DNA of 61,122 bases. Origin: Actinomycetota bacterium (GTDB taxonomy: Bacteria; Actinomycetota; Acidimicrobiia; Acidimicrobiales; Ilumatobacteraceae). Shown one piece after another: positions 14,865 through 23,608 of this stretch (its first letter is position 1; each line of letters opens with the position of its first letter). The position numbers and the translations under genes are program-made. The notes under the pieces are model-generated. The model made no database searches. It saw nothing but the letters and a program-made list of their open reading frames with translations, and had not been told where the DNA came from. The DNA lies in contig JAPLAA010000089.1 in NCBI GenBank assembly GCA_026393475.1, positions 1 to 61,122 on the forward strand. The letters are read 5' to 3'.

Positions 14865-16268
14865 ATGATGTTCTTCCGCCAGTACTACCTCGGATGCTTG
14901 TCGCACGCGAGCTATCTCGTCGGCGACACCACCACCGGACATGCCGCCGTCATCGGCCCCCAGCGCGACGTGGACGAGTACCTCGCCGACGCCGAGGCCA
15001 ACGGGCTCACGATCACCCACGTCCTCGAGACGCACTTCCACGCCGACTTCCTGTCCGGCCACCTCGAGCTCGCCGATCGCACCGGCGCCGCGATCGTCTA
15101 CGGCAACGCGGCTGCCGGCCGCACCGAGTTCCCGATCGAGACCCACGGCGACGGCGACATGATCGTCCTGGGCGACGTGGTGCTCGAGATCCTCGAGACG
15201 CCGGGCCACACGCCCGAGTCGATCAGCATCGTCATCCGGCCGGAGGGCCCCGGCAGCGAGCCGTACGGCGTGATGACCGGCGACACGCTCTTCATCGGCG
15301 ACGTCGGCCGTCCCGACCTGCTCGCCGCGGTCGGCTTCGATGCGGAAGACCTGGCCCGCCAGCTCTACCACTCGCTCCACGACAAGCTGCTGACGCTGCC
15401 CGACGCCACGAAGGTCCTGCCGGCCCACGGCGCAGGATCCGCCTGCGGCAAGAACCTCTCGACCGAGACGATCTCCACGATCGGCGAGCAGCGCGAGACC
15501 AACTACGCACTGGCGCCCATGACGGAGGACGAGTTCCTCGAGGCCGTCACCCAGGGCCAATCGGTCGCCCCGCTGTACTTCCTCTTCGCCGCGAACAAGA
15601 ACCGCGAGTCCCGCGAACTGCTCGAACACGTCGCAGTCCGCCGGCTCGACCTCATCGAGGTGCAGGACGCCGTCGCCACCGGCGCAGTCGTGATCGACGG
15701 CCGCGACGACACGGCGTTCGCGCAGGGTCACCTGCGCGGCTCGATCAACGTCGGTCTCGGTGGACGCTTCGCGGAGTACACCGGCGAGGTCATGCAGCCC
15801 GGCACCCCGATCGTGCTCGTCACCGATCCCGGCCAGGCGGAGATCGCCGCGACACGGCTCGCACGCATCGGCTTCGACAACGTCGTCGGCGCGCTCGCCG
15901 AACCGATCAAGACCTTCGTCCAGCACCCCGAGGCCGTCGAGCGGCTCTCACGGCTGGCCGCAACCCAGTTCGACCAACGGCGCCGCGAGGTGCCCGGGCT
16001 CGTCCTGATCGACGTCCGCAACCCCGGCGAGGTCGCACTCGGCTCCATCCCCGGCGCGCAGCACGTGTCGCTCCCCCAGCTCCTCACCCGACTCGGCGAA
16101 CTCGACCGCACGGCGCCGACCGTGGTGTTCTGTGCCGGCGGCTACCGGTCGTCGATCGCCTCGAGCCTGCTGCGTTCGCACGGGTTCAGCGACGTCTCCG
16201 ACATCATCGGCGGCTACACCGCCTGGGCCGCGACACAGCGGCACGAGACGACGGCAGGTGCGCGATGA
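14865..16268 (+). CDS. cstB: CstB-like persulfide dioxygenase-rhodanese fusion
   Basis: A 467-residue multidomain enzyme. Residues 1-235 form a metallo-beta-lactamase domain of the ETHE1/persulfide dioxygenase type: the metal motif THFHADF (His57, His59, Asp61), ETPGHTPES, TGDTLFIGDVGRPD and LPAHGAGSACG. Residues 265-345 form a rhodanese-like domain with no active cysteine (Asp in IVLVTDPGQ), and residues 375-460 a complete rhodanese with Cys423 in VVFCAGGYRS. This order matches CstB, which turns persulfides into thiosulfate by dioxygenation and sulfur transfer. The next rhodanese starts within its stop codon. Two ATGs lie in tandem (14865, 14868). Confidence 0.88.
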   Translation: MMFFRQYYLGCLSHASYLVGDTTTGHAAVIGPQRDVDEYLADAEANGLTITHVLETHFHADFLSGHLELADRTGAAIVYGNAAAGRTEFPIETHGDGDMIVLGDVVLEILETPGHTPESISIVIRPEGPGSEPYGVMTGDTLFIGDVGRPDLLAAVGFDAEDLARQLYHSLHDKLLTLPDATKVLPAHGAGSACGKNLSTETISTIGEQRETNYALAPMTEDEFLEAVTQGQSVAPLYFLFAANKNRESRELLEHVAVRRLDLIEVQDAVATGAVVIDGRDDTAFAQGHLRGSINVGLGGRFAEYTGEVMQPGTPIVLVTDPGQAEIAATRLARIGFDNVVGALAEPIKTFVQHPEAVERLSRLAATQFDQRRREVPGLVLIDVRNPGEVALGSIPGAQHVSLPQLLTRLGELDRTAPTVVFCAGGYRSSIASSLLRSHGFSDVSDIIGGYTAWAATQRHETTAGAR

Positions 16269-16612
16269 GCACCGTCGACGTCCTCCCCTCGGTGACCCCA
16301 GCAGAGGCGCAGGCTGCCGTCGCCGCCGGCGCGATGCTGCTCGACGTCAGGGAGTACCAGGAGTGGATGGCGGGCCGCGTGGCCGGTGCGATCCATGTGC
16401 CCATGCACGACCTGCCTGGTCGGCTCGACGAGATCCCTCGCGACCGACGCATCGTCTGCGTCTGCCGATCGGGCAACCGGTCGGGGCAGGTGACCTCGTG
16501 GCTGCTCGAGCAGGGGTACGACGCCGTCAACATGACGGGCGGCATGCGGGCCTGGGCAGCGGACGGCCTGCCGTTCGAGAACATGAACGGCAACCCCGGC
16601 GCCGTGATCTGA
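16265..16612 (+). CDS. Single-domain rhodanese sulfurtransferase
   Basis: A 115-residue cytoplasmic rhodanese with LLDVREYQEWMAGRVAGAIHVP and the active-site loop CVCRSGNRSGQV, where Cys67 would carry the persulfide. The CRSGNRS loop is typical of GlpE/PspE-like thiosulfate:thiol sulfurtransferases. Its ATG overlaps the cstB stop by 4 bases, so it belongs to the same operon and probably feeds persulfide to, or removes thiosulfate from, the CstB reaction. Confidence 0.9.
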   Translation: MSTVDVLPSVTPAEAQAAVAAGAMLLDVREYQEWMAGRVAGAIHVPMHDLPGRLDEIPRDRRIVCVCRSGNRSGQVTSWLLEQGYDAVNMTGGMRAWAADGLPFENMNGNPGAVI

Positions 16613-16649
16613 GCCGACCGTACGGGGCCCGTGGGTCGGGTCGGTGCGG

Positions 16650-17945
16650 TCAGGCCGCCCACACGCGAGTGATCGTGGTGAACGAGCAGAGGTACACGTC
16701 GTTCGCCCACCCCGGAGCGCCGAACACGACCGACTGCAGCGGGCTCCCGCTGTCGACACGGCCCAACTCGGCCCCGGTGTCGATGTCGAGCACCACCAGC
16801 TGATCGGTGCCCCTGGCCGCGTCGTGGTCGTTCAACACGAGTTGCCCGGAAGCCGGGAACCGCAACGGATGGGCGGCGTGGGCGAGCTGGCGCTGCCACC
16901 GCGGTGTGCAGGCCGTGAACGGCACGTCGAACGACCAGGCGGTCACCATCGCGTTGGAGCTGTCGTACCCCACGACGATCCGCCGCTCCGGGTCGACCGC
17001 CGGCGGGTTGGCCACCAGCCCGCCGGGCAATCCGCACACCTCGGTCAGGGTCACCTCGGCGGAGTCGAGGTCGACGCGCACGAGGTGCAGCGGGCTGTCG
17101 TTGGCGCCGATCCCCACGAAGGATCCGGCGAATCGCTCGCTGCCGGCGCCGTCGTCGAGGAACCACGCTGCGCCCGCGTCGATCACGGCGTCCCACCCGT
17201 AGGTCTGTCCGGGCAGGGTGCGGTAGTGCGGTGCGAACTCGGGATCGAGCGCGAGGTCGGCGCCATCCCAGTGCACCCGCCACAGCGTGGTGTCGCCCAC
17301 CACGTAGATCGTGTTCCCGTCGGCGCTGAGTCGCGCCACGGACCCCTCGGGGAGCGCCAGGGTGGCAGCGATCTCGAGCGACCCCGGACGCACCACGAGC
17401 AGTTCCGACCCCTCGAGGCCGTCGGACGGACCGGCGCCGTCGCTGCCCGGCCTCGCTCCTGCGAAGTCCTTCATGGCCAGGCAACCGTCGGGCAGGACCA
17501 CGAAGCTGTTGTAGGGACGGCGCCGCGGCAGCGCGCGGCTGGCCATCACATGGAGTTCGGGCGAGAGCCGATGGGCGTGAGCGCCGAACACGACGTACAG
17601 CGAGCCGTCCGCGTGCGCAGCCAGCCCGCCGGGCCACGTGGGGCCGCCCGGCAGGTCGGGCGACCGTCGCCGGGTCTCCAGCGTCTCGGGATCGATCTGC
17701 TCGACCCACGAGACGGCGTCGTCACCGCCGGTGTGGCACAGCAGGTACACCTCGCCCGGTTCGCGCAGCACCACCATCGTCGACACCTTCGCCAGACGTG
17801 ACCGGGCGTGCAGTACGGCGCCGTCGCCGAACACCAGGCCGGCCGACGCAGGCGCCGTGCGGGTGGCGAGCGGCGCCTGCCGGCGTTGCGGCCCGCCGTC
17901 CTCGCCAGGCCACGGACTCGGCCACAAAGCAGCCGGCTCGGTCAC
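16650..17945 (-). CDS. Beta-propeller-like protein of unknown function
   Basis: A 431-residue protein dominated by short beta strands and recurring blade-like motifs such as GGLAAHADGSLYVVFG, ARLSADGNTIYVVGD and GQLVLNDHDAARGTDQLVVLDIDTG, suggesting a six- or seven-bladed propeller. There is no signal peptide or transmembrane helix. The start is the GTG at 17945. No catalytic motif is recognised. It is convergent with the sulfide island and divergent from the SDR gene. Confidence 0.65.
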   Translation of the reverse strand: MTEPAALWPSPWPGEDGGPQRRQAPLATRTAPASAGLVFGDGAVLHARSRLAKVSTMVVLREPGEVYLLCHTGGDDAVSWVEQIDPETLETRRRSPDLPGGPTWPGGLAAHADGSLYVVFGAHAHRLSPELHVMASRALPRRRPYNSFVVLPDGCLAMKDFAGARPGSDGAGPSDGLEGSELLVVRPGSLEIAATLALPEGSVARLSADGNTIYVVGDTTLWRVHWDGADLALDPEFAPHYRTLPGQTYGWDAVIDAGAAWFLDDGAGSERFAGSFVGIGANDSPLHLVRVDLDSAEVTLTEVCGLPGGLVANPPAVDPERRIVVGYDSSNAMVTAWSFDVPFTACTPRWQRQLAHAAHPLRFPASGQLVLNDHDAARGTDQLVVLDIDTGAELGRVDSGSPLQSVVFGAPGWANDVYLCSFTTITRVWAA

Positions 17946-18031
17946 CGGATCGATCCGTCGTGCTGGTCGTCGTGCAGGTCGTCGTGCAGGTTGACGAGGG
18001 AGGGCTCCACGACGCGCGACACTACGGCCCC

Positions 18032-18811
18032 ATGGAGATCAGAGACCGCCACGTGTTGGTGACCGGCGCCTCCCGAGGCATCGGCGAAGCGATCGCACGC
18101 GAGTTCGAGTCGCGTGGCGCGAGGGTGAGCCTCGTCGCGCGCAGCGCCGGACCGCTCGATGCGCTCGCGAAGGAGCTGTCCGGGTACTCGCTGCCGACCG
18201 ACCTGTTCGATCCAGCGCAGGTGAACGGGCTGATCGCACGCGCCGAGGACATGGGCGGGCCCGTCGACATCCTGGTGAACAACGCCGGCATGGAGTACAC
18301 GAAGAACTTCCTCGAGACGACCGAGCGCGAGATCGACGACGTCATCCGCCTGAACCTCAACGTCCCGCTGCAGTTGAGCCGGCTCGTGCTGCCCGGCATG
18401 CGCGATCGCCGGCGCGGGCACATCCTGAACATCTCGTCGATGGCCGCCAACGGCGGCTTCGGCGGCATGGCCGTGTACTGCGCATCGAAGGCGGGCCTCA
18501 GCCACAGCACCCGGGTGCTGCGCCAGGACCTGAAGGGCACGGGCGTGAAGCTCACGACGCTCGAGGTGGGCCCCGTCCCCACCGATCTCCTGGCCAACCT
18601 CGATCATCCCGCCGCGGTGAAGGGATTCGCCCGCCTCCGACGGATGCAGTTGATGCCGAACGTGTCGGCCACGCGGCTCGCCGTCGCTGCGGCCGACGGC
18701 GTGGCACGCGACAAGCGTTCGATCTGGCTGCCCCGCCGGGCGTTCCTGTTCGGTGCGCTCACCGGTGCGCCGCAGCGCATCGTCGAGCCGCTGCTCGTCG
18801 GCATCGACTGA
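18032..18811 (+). CDS. Short-chain dehydrogenase/reductase (SDR)
   Basis: Classical SDR of 259 residues. It shows the NAD(P)-binding loop TGASRGIGEA, NNAGMEY, catalytic Ser in NISSMAANGG, the YCASKAGL pair and, unusually for the class, a C-terminal 30-residue hydrophobic/basic segment (RSIWLPRRAFLFGALTGAPQRIVEPLL) like that of membrane-associated acyl reductases. The ATG at 18032 is used. The short upstream gap contains duplicated GGTCGTCGTGCA. Lipid or fatty aldehyde substrates are plausible but unproven. Confidence 0.88.
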   Translation: MEIRDRHVLVTGASRGIGEAIAREFESRGARVSLVARSAGPLDALAKELSGYSLPTDLFDPAQVNGLIARAEDMGGPVDILVNNAGMEYTKNFLETTEREIDDVIRLNLNVPLQLSRLVLPGMRDRRRGHILNISSMAANGGFGGMAVYCASKAGLSHSTRVLRQDLKGTGVKLTTLEVGPVPTDLLANLDHPAAVKGFARLRRMQLMPNVSATRLAVAAADGVARDKRSIWLPRRAFLFGALTGAPQRIVEPLLVGID

Positions 18812-18878
18812 ACCCTCCGGCTCGCGACACCGGTCGGGACGCCCGGATGGTCGGTGTCCGTCGCCTACCGTGGCGAGC

Positions 18879-19382
18879 GTGACCGATCAGCACGACCTCG
18901 AACGTGACATCGCCCGCATCGCCGAACAGCAACGGCGATTGAAGTTCCGGGCCTTCGACGAGCAGACCGCCTGGGACCTCGGCTGCGACCTGCGCCGCCT
19001 GGCCGCCGAACGCCACGCCGGGGTGACGATCGAGGTGCGCCTCAACGGCGACACGGTGTTCCTCCACGCGATGCGCGGCACGTCGCCGGCGAACGCGGAC
19101 TGGGCCCGACGGAAGCGCAACGTGGTGGAGTGGCTGCACCAGCCCTCCTACGCGGTCGGGCGACACGCCATCCGCGACGGGAAGTCGATCCTGGACATGA
19201 TGGGCCTGTCGGATCGCGACCACGCGTCGCACGGCGGCAGCTTCCCGATCGTGGTCGAGGGTGTGGGCTGCGTGGGATCGGTGACCGTGTCTGGATTGCC
19301 CCAGCGGGTCGATCACGCCCTCGTGGTCGAGGCGCTGGCAGCGGCGTGCGGGGTGCCGCTCGACGAGGTCGCCCTCGACTGA
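18879..19382 (+). CDS. UPF0303/heme-degrading-domain-like protein
   Basis: A 167-residue protein of the HbpS/GlcG-related UPF0303 family. It has a helical N-terminus (DLERDIARIAEQQ), FDEQTAWDLGCDLRRLAAER, the GVTIEVRLNGDTVFLHAMRG strand pair, and GGSFPIVVEGVGCVGSVTVSGLPQRVDHALVVEAL, which is the family signature. Members bind small ligands or heme; the biological role is not settled. The GTG at 18879 is the likely start, as the upstream frame overlaps the SDR. Confidence 0.82.
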   Translation: MTDQHDLERDIARIAEQQRRLKFRAFDEQTAWDLGCDLRRLAAERHAGVTIEVRLNGDTVFLHAMRGTSPANADWARRKRNVVEWLHQPSYAVGRHAIRDGKSILDMMGLSDRDHASHGGSFPIVVEGVGCVGSVTVSGLPQRVDHALVVEALAAACGVPLDEVALD

Positions 19383-19395
19383 ACGGCCCGCTCGC

Positions 19396-19803
19396 TCAGT
19401 CGCGCAGCGGCAGCCACCAGTCGGCCACCTGGGCCGCGTACCGGCGGGCGTAGGAGCGAACGAGCTCGGAGGCGTCTGCGGGCGCGTCCTGTGCGTCGGT
19501 CGGCGTGAGCGGCGACGATCCCTGGATCGGGTCGACCCACTCCAGCTTGATCCCGGCGAGCACCTCGCCGAGCTGCGGCGATGCCGACTCGTGGTGATCG
19601 CTGGTCTGGTGGGCGATGAAGTCGAGGAAGGTGTCGAACGAGAGCAGCGTGTAGTACGTGTTCTCCTCGGCACCCCGCCAGTACTCGTAGCGACGCACGT
19701 CGGACTCGTGCTCGTGGGTGAGCCGGTGGAGCTCGGCGGCGATCTCCTCGAAGCGAGCTGCCATGCCGGGCTTGATCGTGAGATGGGCGAGGATCGTGGC
19801 CAT
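19396..19803 (-). CDS. Antibiotic biosynthesis monooxygenase (ABM)-fold protein
   Basis: A 135-residue dimeric alpha+beta barrel protein. The N-terminal ATILAHLTIKPGMAARFEEIAAELHRLTHEHESDV and the RYEYWRGAEENTYYTLLSFD strand pair are typical of ABM/quinol monooxygenase folds, cofactor-independent oxygenases or sulfur-compound-binding proteins. The ATG at 19803 starts the conserved fold; the frame upstream has no family sequence. Convergent with the UPF0303 gene. Confidence 0.75.
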   Translation of the reverse strand: MATILAHLTIKPGMAARFEEIAAELHRLTHEHESDVRRYEYWRGAEENTYYTLLSFDTFLDFIAHQTSDHHESASPQLGEVLAGIKLEWVDPIQGSSPLTPTDAQDAPADASELVRSYARRYAAQVADWWLPLRD

Positions 19804-19861
19804 GCGCCGACCGTACCCGGACGATGCGCCACGGCTCCCGTCGGGCGGCGTCCCCACGCGG

Positions 19862-19902
19862 CGATGAGGGACGAGTGCGCCGACGGCACTCATCCCTCAT
19901 CG
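19862..19902. repeat. Intergenic hairpin, GATGAGRGATGAG family, copy 1
   Basis: Inverted arms CGATGAGGGACGAGTGC (19862-19878) and GCACTCATCCCTCATCG (19886-19902) pair at 16 of 17 positions around a 7-nt loop. Two related hairpins lie at 28219-28257 and 28279-28319. The copy sits between the ABM gene start and the stop of the repeat-protein gene. Confidence 0.7.
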
Positions 19903-19947
19903 TGATCTCCGCTCCACTCGAGCCGACTCGGACCCGGCCGAGTGGCG

Positions 19948-21219
19948 TCAGGCGGGCAGGGTGTAGAACCCGTTGAGGTCGGCGACGACCTCGGTGCCCT
20001 CGTTCACGTAGAGGCACACCTTGCCGCCGTCACCGATGCGGACCGGCGTCAGGTTGGCCTGGTCGACACCACGCACGAAGTTGAGGAACGACGCCACCGG
20101 GCGGATCCGACCGCACGGCCACGCCGTCACGTAGCCACGGCCGGAGGCCTCGGTGATCGTGACGTTCAGCATGACCGCCTTGGCGTCGGCCGGCACGCCG
20201 TTCTGGCCGGCGACCTGCAGCTCGATGACGGTGCCGCGACCGGCGCGGGCCGGACGTGAGCCGACGATGCCGGTGCCGTCACGGGTGTCGAGCACCCGAA
20301 CCGGGGTGAGCCCGGTGAACACCACGTTCGGGGTGGGCGAGAAGTAGCCCTGGATGTCGACCACGAGGTCGGTGGCGACCGAGGCGTAGAAGCACACCTG
20401 CTCGGTGCTCGAGGTGCGGCTCGTCGCCAGGTTGGCCATCGTCGGGTTCGACGGGTCGAAGTTGACGTTCGACACCGTGGGACGGGGCTGGTCGCAGGGG
20501 AACACCGTGATGTAGCCGGGCTGCGTGGCACCGGTGACGGTCACGTTCATCGTCGCGGCACGCACGTCGGCATCGGCGGGGACGCCACCGGCACCGGGGA
20601 TCGTGATCGCCAGGATCTCGCCCTCGGCCATCTGACCGATCGCCCGCGACCCGAGGCCGGTGCCGTCGCGGGTGTCGATGATGCGGGCGGGCGCCAGCTG
20701 CTCGTAGTAGAAGCCCGGCACCGAGGCGAAGTCGTCGCCGTACCAGCCGGACAGGTCGGCGACGAGCTGCGTCTGCGACGACGCGTACATGCACACCCGA
20801 CCGTCGCGACCGACCTTGGCGGTCACCTGGTTGGCGACGTTCACGCCGCGCCGGAAGTTGACGTTCGAGGCGAGCGGACGAGCCTCGCCGCACGGGTAGA
20901 CGGTGACGTACCCCTCGCCAGGGGCCTCGGTGACGGTCACGTTGAGCACGACCGCACCTGCGCCCGACTCGGGGACACCGCCGACACCGGTGACGTCGAT
21001 CTCGATGATCTGTCGGGCGCCGAGCGGCCCGATCCGCTGCTCGGCGACACCGGTGCCGTCGCGTGTGTCGAGGATCCGGACGGGGTCGACGGGGGTGAAC
21101 GTGCCGCGCACCGGGACCGCAGCGGCGGCCGAACCGGTGGACACGGCGACGGTGGCGGCGATCGTGCCGCACAGCGCGAGGCTGTGCAGCGCGAGCATGG
21201 TGAACCGCTTGGTCTTCAT
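19948..21219 (-). CDS. Secreted protein with three RILDTRDGTG modules
   Basis: A 423-residue exported protein. A Sec signal peptide (MKTKRF basic start, hydrophobic core, AAAAVP cleavage region) is followed by three modules of about 125 residues. Each begins VR/ARI(L/I)DTRDGTG, contains GxGGVPxxAxAxxLNVTVTxA, then GYxTVxPCGxxRPxxSNxNF and ends VCxYxxxxTxLVxDxxGxY. The modules carry two Cys each, suggesting disulfides outside the cell. AGGAG upstream fixes the ATG at 21219. Such modules are common in large secreted actinobacterial proteins, but no function is established. No catalytic domain or anchor is present. Confidence 0.85.
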   Translation of the reverse strand: MKTKRFTMLALHSLALCGTIAATVAVSTGSAAAAVPVRGTFTPVDPVRILDTRDGTGVAEQRIGPLGARQIIEIDVTGVGGVPESGAGAVVLNVTVTEAPGEGYVTVYPCGEARPLASNVNFRRGVNVANQVTAKVGRDGRVCMYASSQTQLVADLSGWYGDDFASVPGFYYEQLAPARIIDTRDGTGLGSRAIGQMAEGEILAITIPGAGGVPADADVRAATMNVTVTGATQPGYITVFPCDQPRPTVSNVNFDPSNPTMANLATSRTSSTEQVCFYASVATDLVVDIQGYFSPTPNVVFTGLTPVRVLDTRDGTGIVGSRPARAGRGTVIELQVAGQNGVPADAKAVMLNVTITEASGRGYVTAWPCGRIRPVASFLNFVRGVDQANLTPVRIGDGGKVCLYVNEGTEVVADLNGFYTLPA

Positions 21220-21278
21220 CGCTTGCTCCTGGGGGTTTCGGGTCCGCCGGACGTGGCGGCCGAAACGCACAGTGACCC

Positions 21279-21836
21279 TCAGGTGTGAGGAACCTGTGAA
21301 GGGTCGGTGAGCGATGTGATGGCGCTATCGATGGAGCCGGTGGAGGCCGCAGCACGAGCATGCCGGCGTCGATCGCCCAGCTCGACGAACGCCGCCCATC
21401 CGATGGCGACCATCACCGCGGCGCCGGCCATCGCGAGCAGGGCTCCGGCGGTGCTGACATCCACGGACACGACCGAGCCGTCGACGAGGCCGGTGAGCGC
21501 GCTGTCGATCCCGTCGGCCGTGCCCTGCGAGGTGATGAACTCGGTGACCGTGTCGGCGTCGGACCTCAGCGACGCCCGGCTGATGAACACCGAGATCACC
21601 GCGACGACGCCCGGTCCGATGAACGCTGCGGCGGGAACCCGACGGAGCGCGAACGCGATCGCCAGCGCCACGAGCGCGACCGCGAGCACGAGCATCGTCT
21701 CGCCGACGAGCCCGTCGAGCTGCACGATCCCGAAGGTGCCCTCCTGGTCGACCTCGCCCACGGTGATGCCGGTGAGCGCTGCGGCCACCAGCGCCAGCGA
21801 TGCCACCACACTCGCCACGACCGGACCCCAACGCAT
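21279..21836 (-). CDS. Membrane protein of unknown function
   Basis: A 185-residue protein with four predicted transmembrane helices: about residues 7-27, 43-65, 70-90 and 130-150. A loop of some 40 residues between helices 3 and 4 is acidic and probably extracytoplasmic. The C-terminus is Ser/Thr/Ala-rich and cytoplasmic. It lies 59 bp upstream of the secreted repeat-protein gene on the same strand, so the two may be co-transcribed. No family recognised. Confidence 0.7.
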   Translation of the reverse strand: MRWGPVVASVVASLALVAAALTGITVGEVDQEGTFGIVQLDGLVGETMLVLAVALVALAIAFALRRVPAAAFIGPGVVAVISVFISRASLRSDADTVTEFITSQGTADGIDSALTGLVDGSVVSVDVSTAGALLAMAGAAVMVAIGWAAFVELGDRRRHARAAASTGSIDSAITSLTDPSQVPHT

Positions 21837-21907
21837 GCCGAGACGCTACGCCGCTCCCTCGTGCCGGAGGTGGACCTCTCGCCCTGCCCGCCGCCGCGCC
21901 GATCGCG

Positions 21908-22999
21908 TCAGCTGCCGGGGATCAGCACCGGCTTGATCGTGCCGCCGGCCAACGACGACTGCTCGGCCTCGTTGATCTGGCTCATCGGATAGGTCTCGAT
22001 CAGCCGGTCGAACGGGAAGCGACCGTCCTGCCACAGCTGGATCATCCGCGGGATGAAGTCCTGCGGCTTCGCGCTGCCCTCGAGGATGTTGATCAGCGTC
22101 TTGCCGATCGTCGACGAGCTGTCGAGGACGAGGTCGCCCTGCTGCACGCCCACGAGGCCCATCACGCCGGTCATCCGCATCGACTGGAGGCCGTTCTTGA
22201 TGACGGCCGGGATGCCCGTGGTGTCGAACGCGTACTGCGCGCCACCGCCGGTGATCTCGATGATCTTGGCGACGATGTCCGTGTCGGCGCCGTCGAGCGC
22301 ATGCGTGGCACCGAGCTCGAGCGACAGGTCACGGCGATGCGGCTGCAGGTCGACGGCGATGATCGTGGTCGCGCCGGCGACCCGGCCGGCCATCACCGCG
22401 GCGAGGCCGACGGCGCCGGCACCGAACACCACGAGGCTCGTGCCCGCCTGCACGTCCATCGCGCACAGGATCGAACCGGCACCGGTCTGGATGCCGCACC
22501 CGAGCGGGCCGAGCTGCTCGAGCGGCAGGCTCTTGTCGACCACGACCACGTTGCGCGCCGTCGCCAGGCAGTGGGTGGCGAACGACGACTGGCCGAACCA
22601 GCGCGCTGCGATCGGCTTGCCGTCGGCGTCGGACACGGGCGAGGTGCCGTCGAGGTTGAAACCGAACAGGTTGCGGGCCATGAACGTGTCGCAGTACGCG
22701 GGCTGGTTCGCGAGGCAGTTGCGGCACTGGCCGCACGAGTCGAACGACAGCACCACGTGGTCGCCCACCTGCACGCCGACGACGTCGCCACCGACGCCCT
22801 CCACGACACCCGCGCCCTCGTGGCCGGTGATGACCGGCGGTGGGGCGATGAATCCGGTGCGCGGCAGCACGTCCGTGTGGCACATGCCGGCGCCGACGAT
22901 GCGCACCAGCACCTCGTCCGCCGCCGGCGCGGCCAGCTCGACCGTCTCGATCGCATACGCGCCTGCCGGATCGCGGAGCACTGCTGCCTTCACCTGCAT
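21908..22999 (-). CDS. Zinc-dependent alcohol dehydrogenase (aryl/alkyl type)
   Basis: Medium-chain NAD(P)-dependent alcohol dehydrogenase, 363 residues. Catalytic zinc ligands appear in GMCHTDV and GHEGAGVVEGVG; the structural zinc site is CGQCRNCLANQPAYC. The coenzyme-binding Rossmann motif is VFGAGAVGLAAVMAG near residue 190, followed by IAVDLQPHRRDL, where Asp suggests NAD preference. Sequence style resembles benzyl/aryl-alcohol dehydrogenases and formaldehyde or nicotinoprotein relatives. The ATG at 22999 with GGATGAT upstream is chosen. Confidence 0.92.
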   Translation of the reverse strand: MQVKAAVLRDPAGAYAIETVELAAPAADEVLVRIVGAGMCHTDVLPRTGFIAPPPVITGHEGAGVVEGVGGDVVGVQVGDHVVLSFDSCGQCRNCLANQPAYCDTFMARNLFGFNLDGTSPVSDADGKPIAARWFGQSSFATHCLATARNVVVVDKSLPLEQLGPLGCGIQTGAGSILCAMDVQAGTSLVVFGAGAVGLAAVMAGRVAGATTIIAVDLQPHRRDLSLELGATHALDGADTDIVAKIIEITGGGAQYAFDTTGIPAVIKNGLQSMRMTGVMGLVGVQQGDLVLDSSSTIGKTLINILEGSAKPQDFIPRMIQLWQDGRFPFDRLIETYPMSQINEAEQSSLAGGTIKPVLIPGS

Positions 23000-23125
23000 C
23001 GGATCATCCCTTCGCCTGGTGCGACGCCGACGTGGCGTCACGCTCGTTCGTCAGCGACGGTCGACCGGTGCACCGGTCGCCGCGGCGACGTGACGCGTTT
23101 CTACACCACTGCTGCGACCATGGCC

Positions 23126-23608
23126 TCACGCACCGGAGGCGGTGGTGGGCGTCGGCGTCGCGAGCTCCTGGATGTACTGCACGATCGCCAGCACGTCGGC
23201 CTCGGGGATCGAGTCGACGGGCATCTTCTGGCGGTAGCCGGCCACCTGCTTCGCGTGCGGGTCGACGATCGCCTCGATGAGGTAGTCGCGGTCGGCGACC
23301 ACCGTGGTGCCATCGTCGAGGGTGACGGTCGAGCCGTACAGGCCGACCCACTTCGGTCCGGAGTTGCCCGCACCACCCTCACCTGAGCGGCCGTGGCAAC
23401 CGACGCAACTGCGGCGGACGGCGGTCTCCTTGCCGACCTGGCCCAGCTCGCTGAGCTGCGGGCCGGCGGCCTCGCTGTCGCCACGGCTGCTGACTGCCAC
23501 GATCACCACGACGAGCACCAGCACCACGGCGAGACCGGCGATCATCGCCCGGCGGAGGTTGCGGGCCCGCTGTTGTGCGGCCCGATTGCGACGCGCCCGA
23601 TCGCTCAT
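23126..23608 (-). CDS. Membrane-anchored cytochrome c
   Basis: A 160-residue class I cytochrome c held by an N-terminal helix (residues 22-40) after a basic cytoplasmic segment. The heme site is CVGCH (Cys68, Cys71, His72), with Met129 in YRQKMP as the likely sixth ligand. The domain carries ELGQVGKETAVRRS before the heme and DVLAIVQYIQELAT as the C-terminal helix, as in cytochrome c oxidase-associated and c552-like proteins. The ATG at 23608 is preferred; in-frame ATGs at 23692 and 23848 would only add Arg-rich sequence. It follows the multicopper oxidase on the same strand. Confidence 0.85.
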   Translation of the reverse strand: MSDRARRNRAAQQRARNLRRAMIAGLAVVLVLVVVIVAVSSRGDSEAAGPQLSELGQVGKETAVRRSCVGCHGRSGEGGAGNSGPKWVGLYGSTVTLDDGTTVVADRDYLIEAIVDPHAKQVAGYRQKMPVDSIPEADVLAIVQYIQELATPTPTTASGA

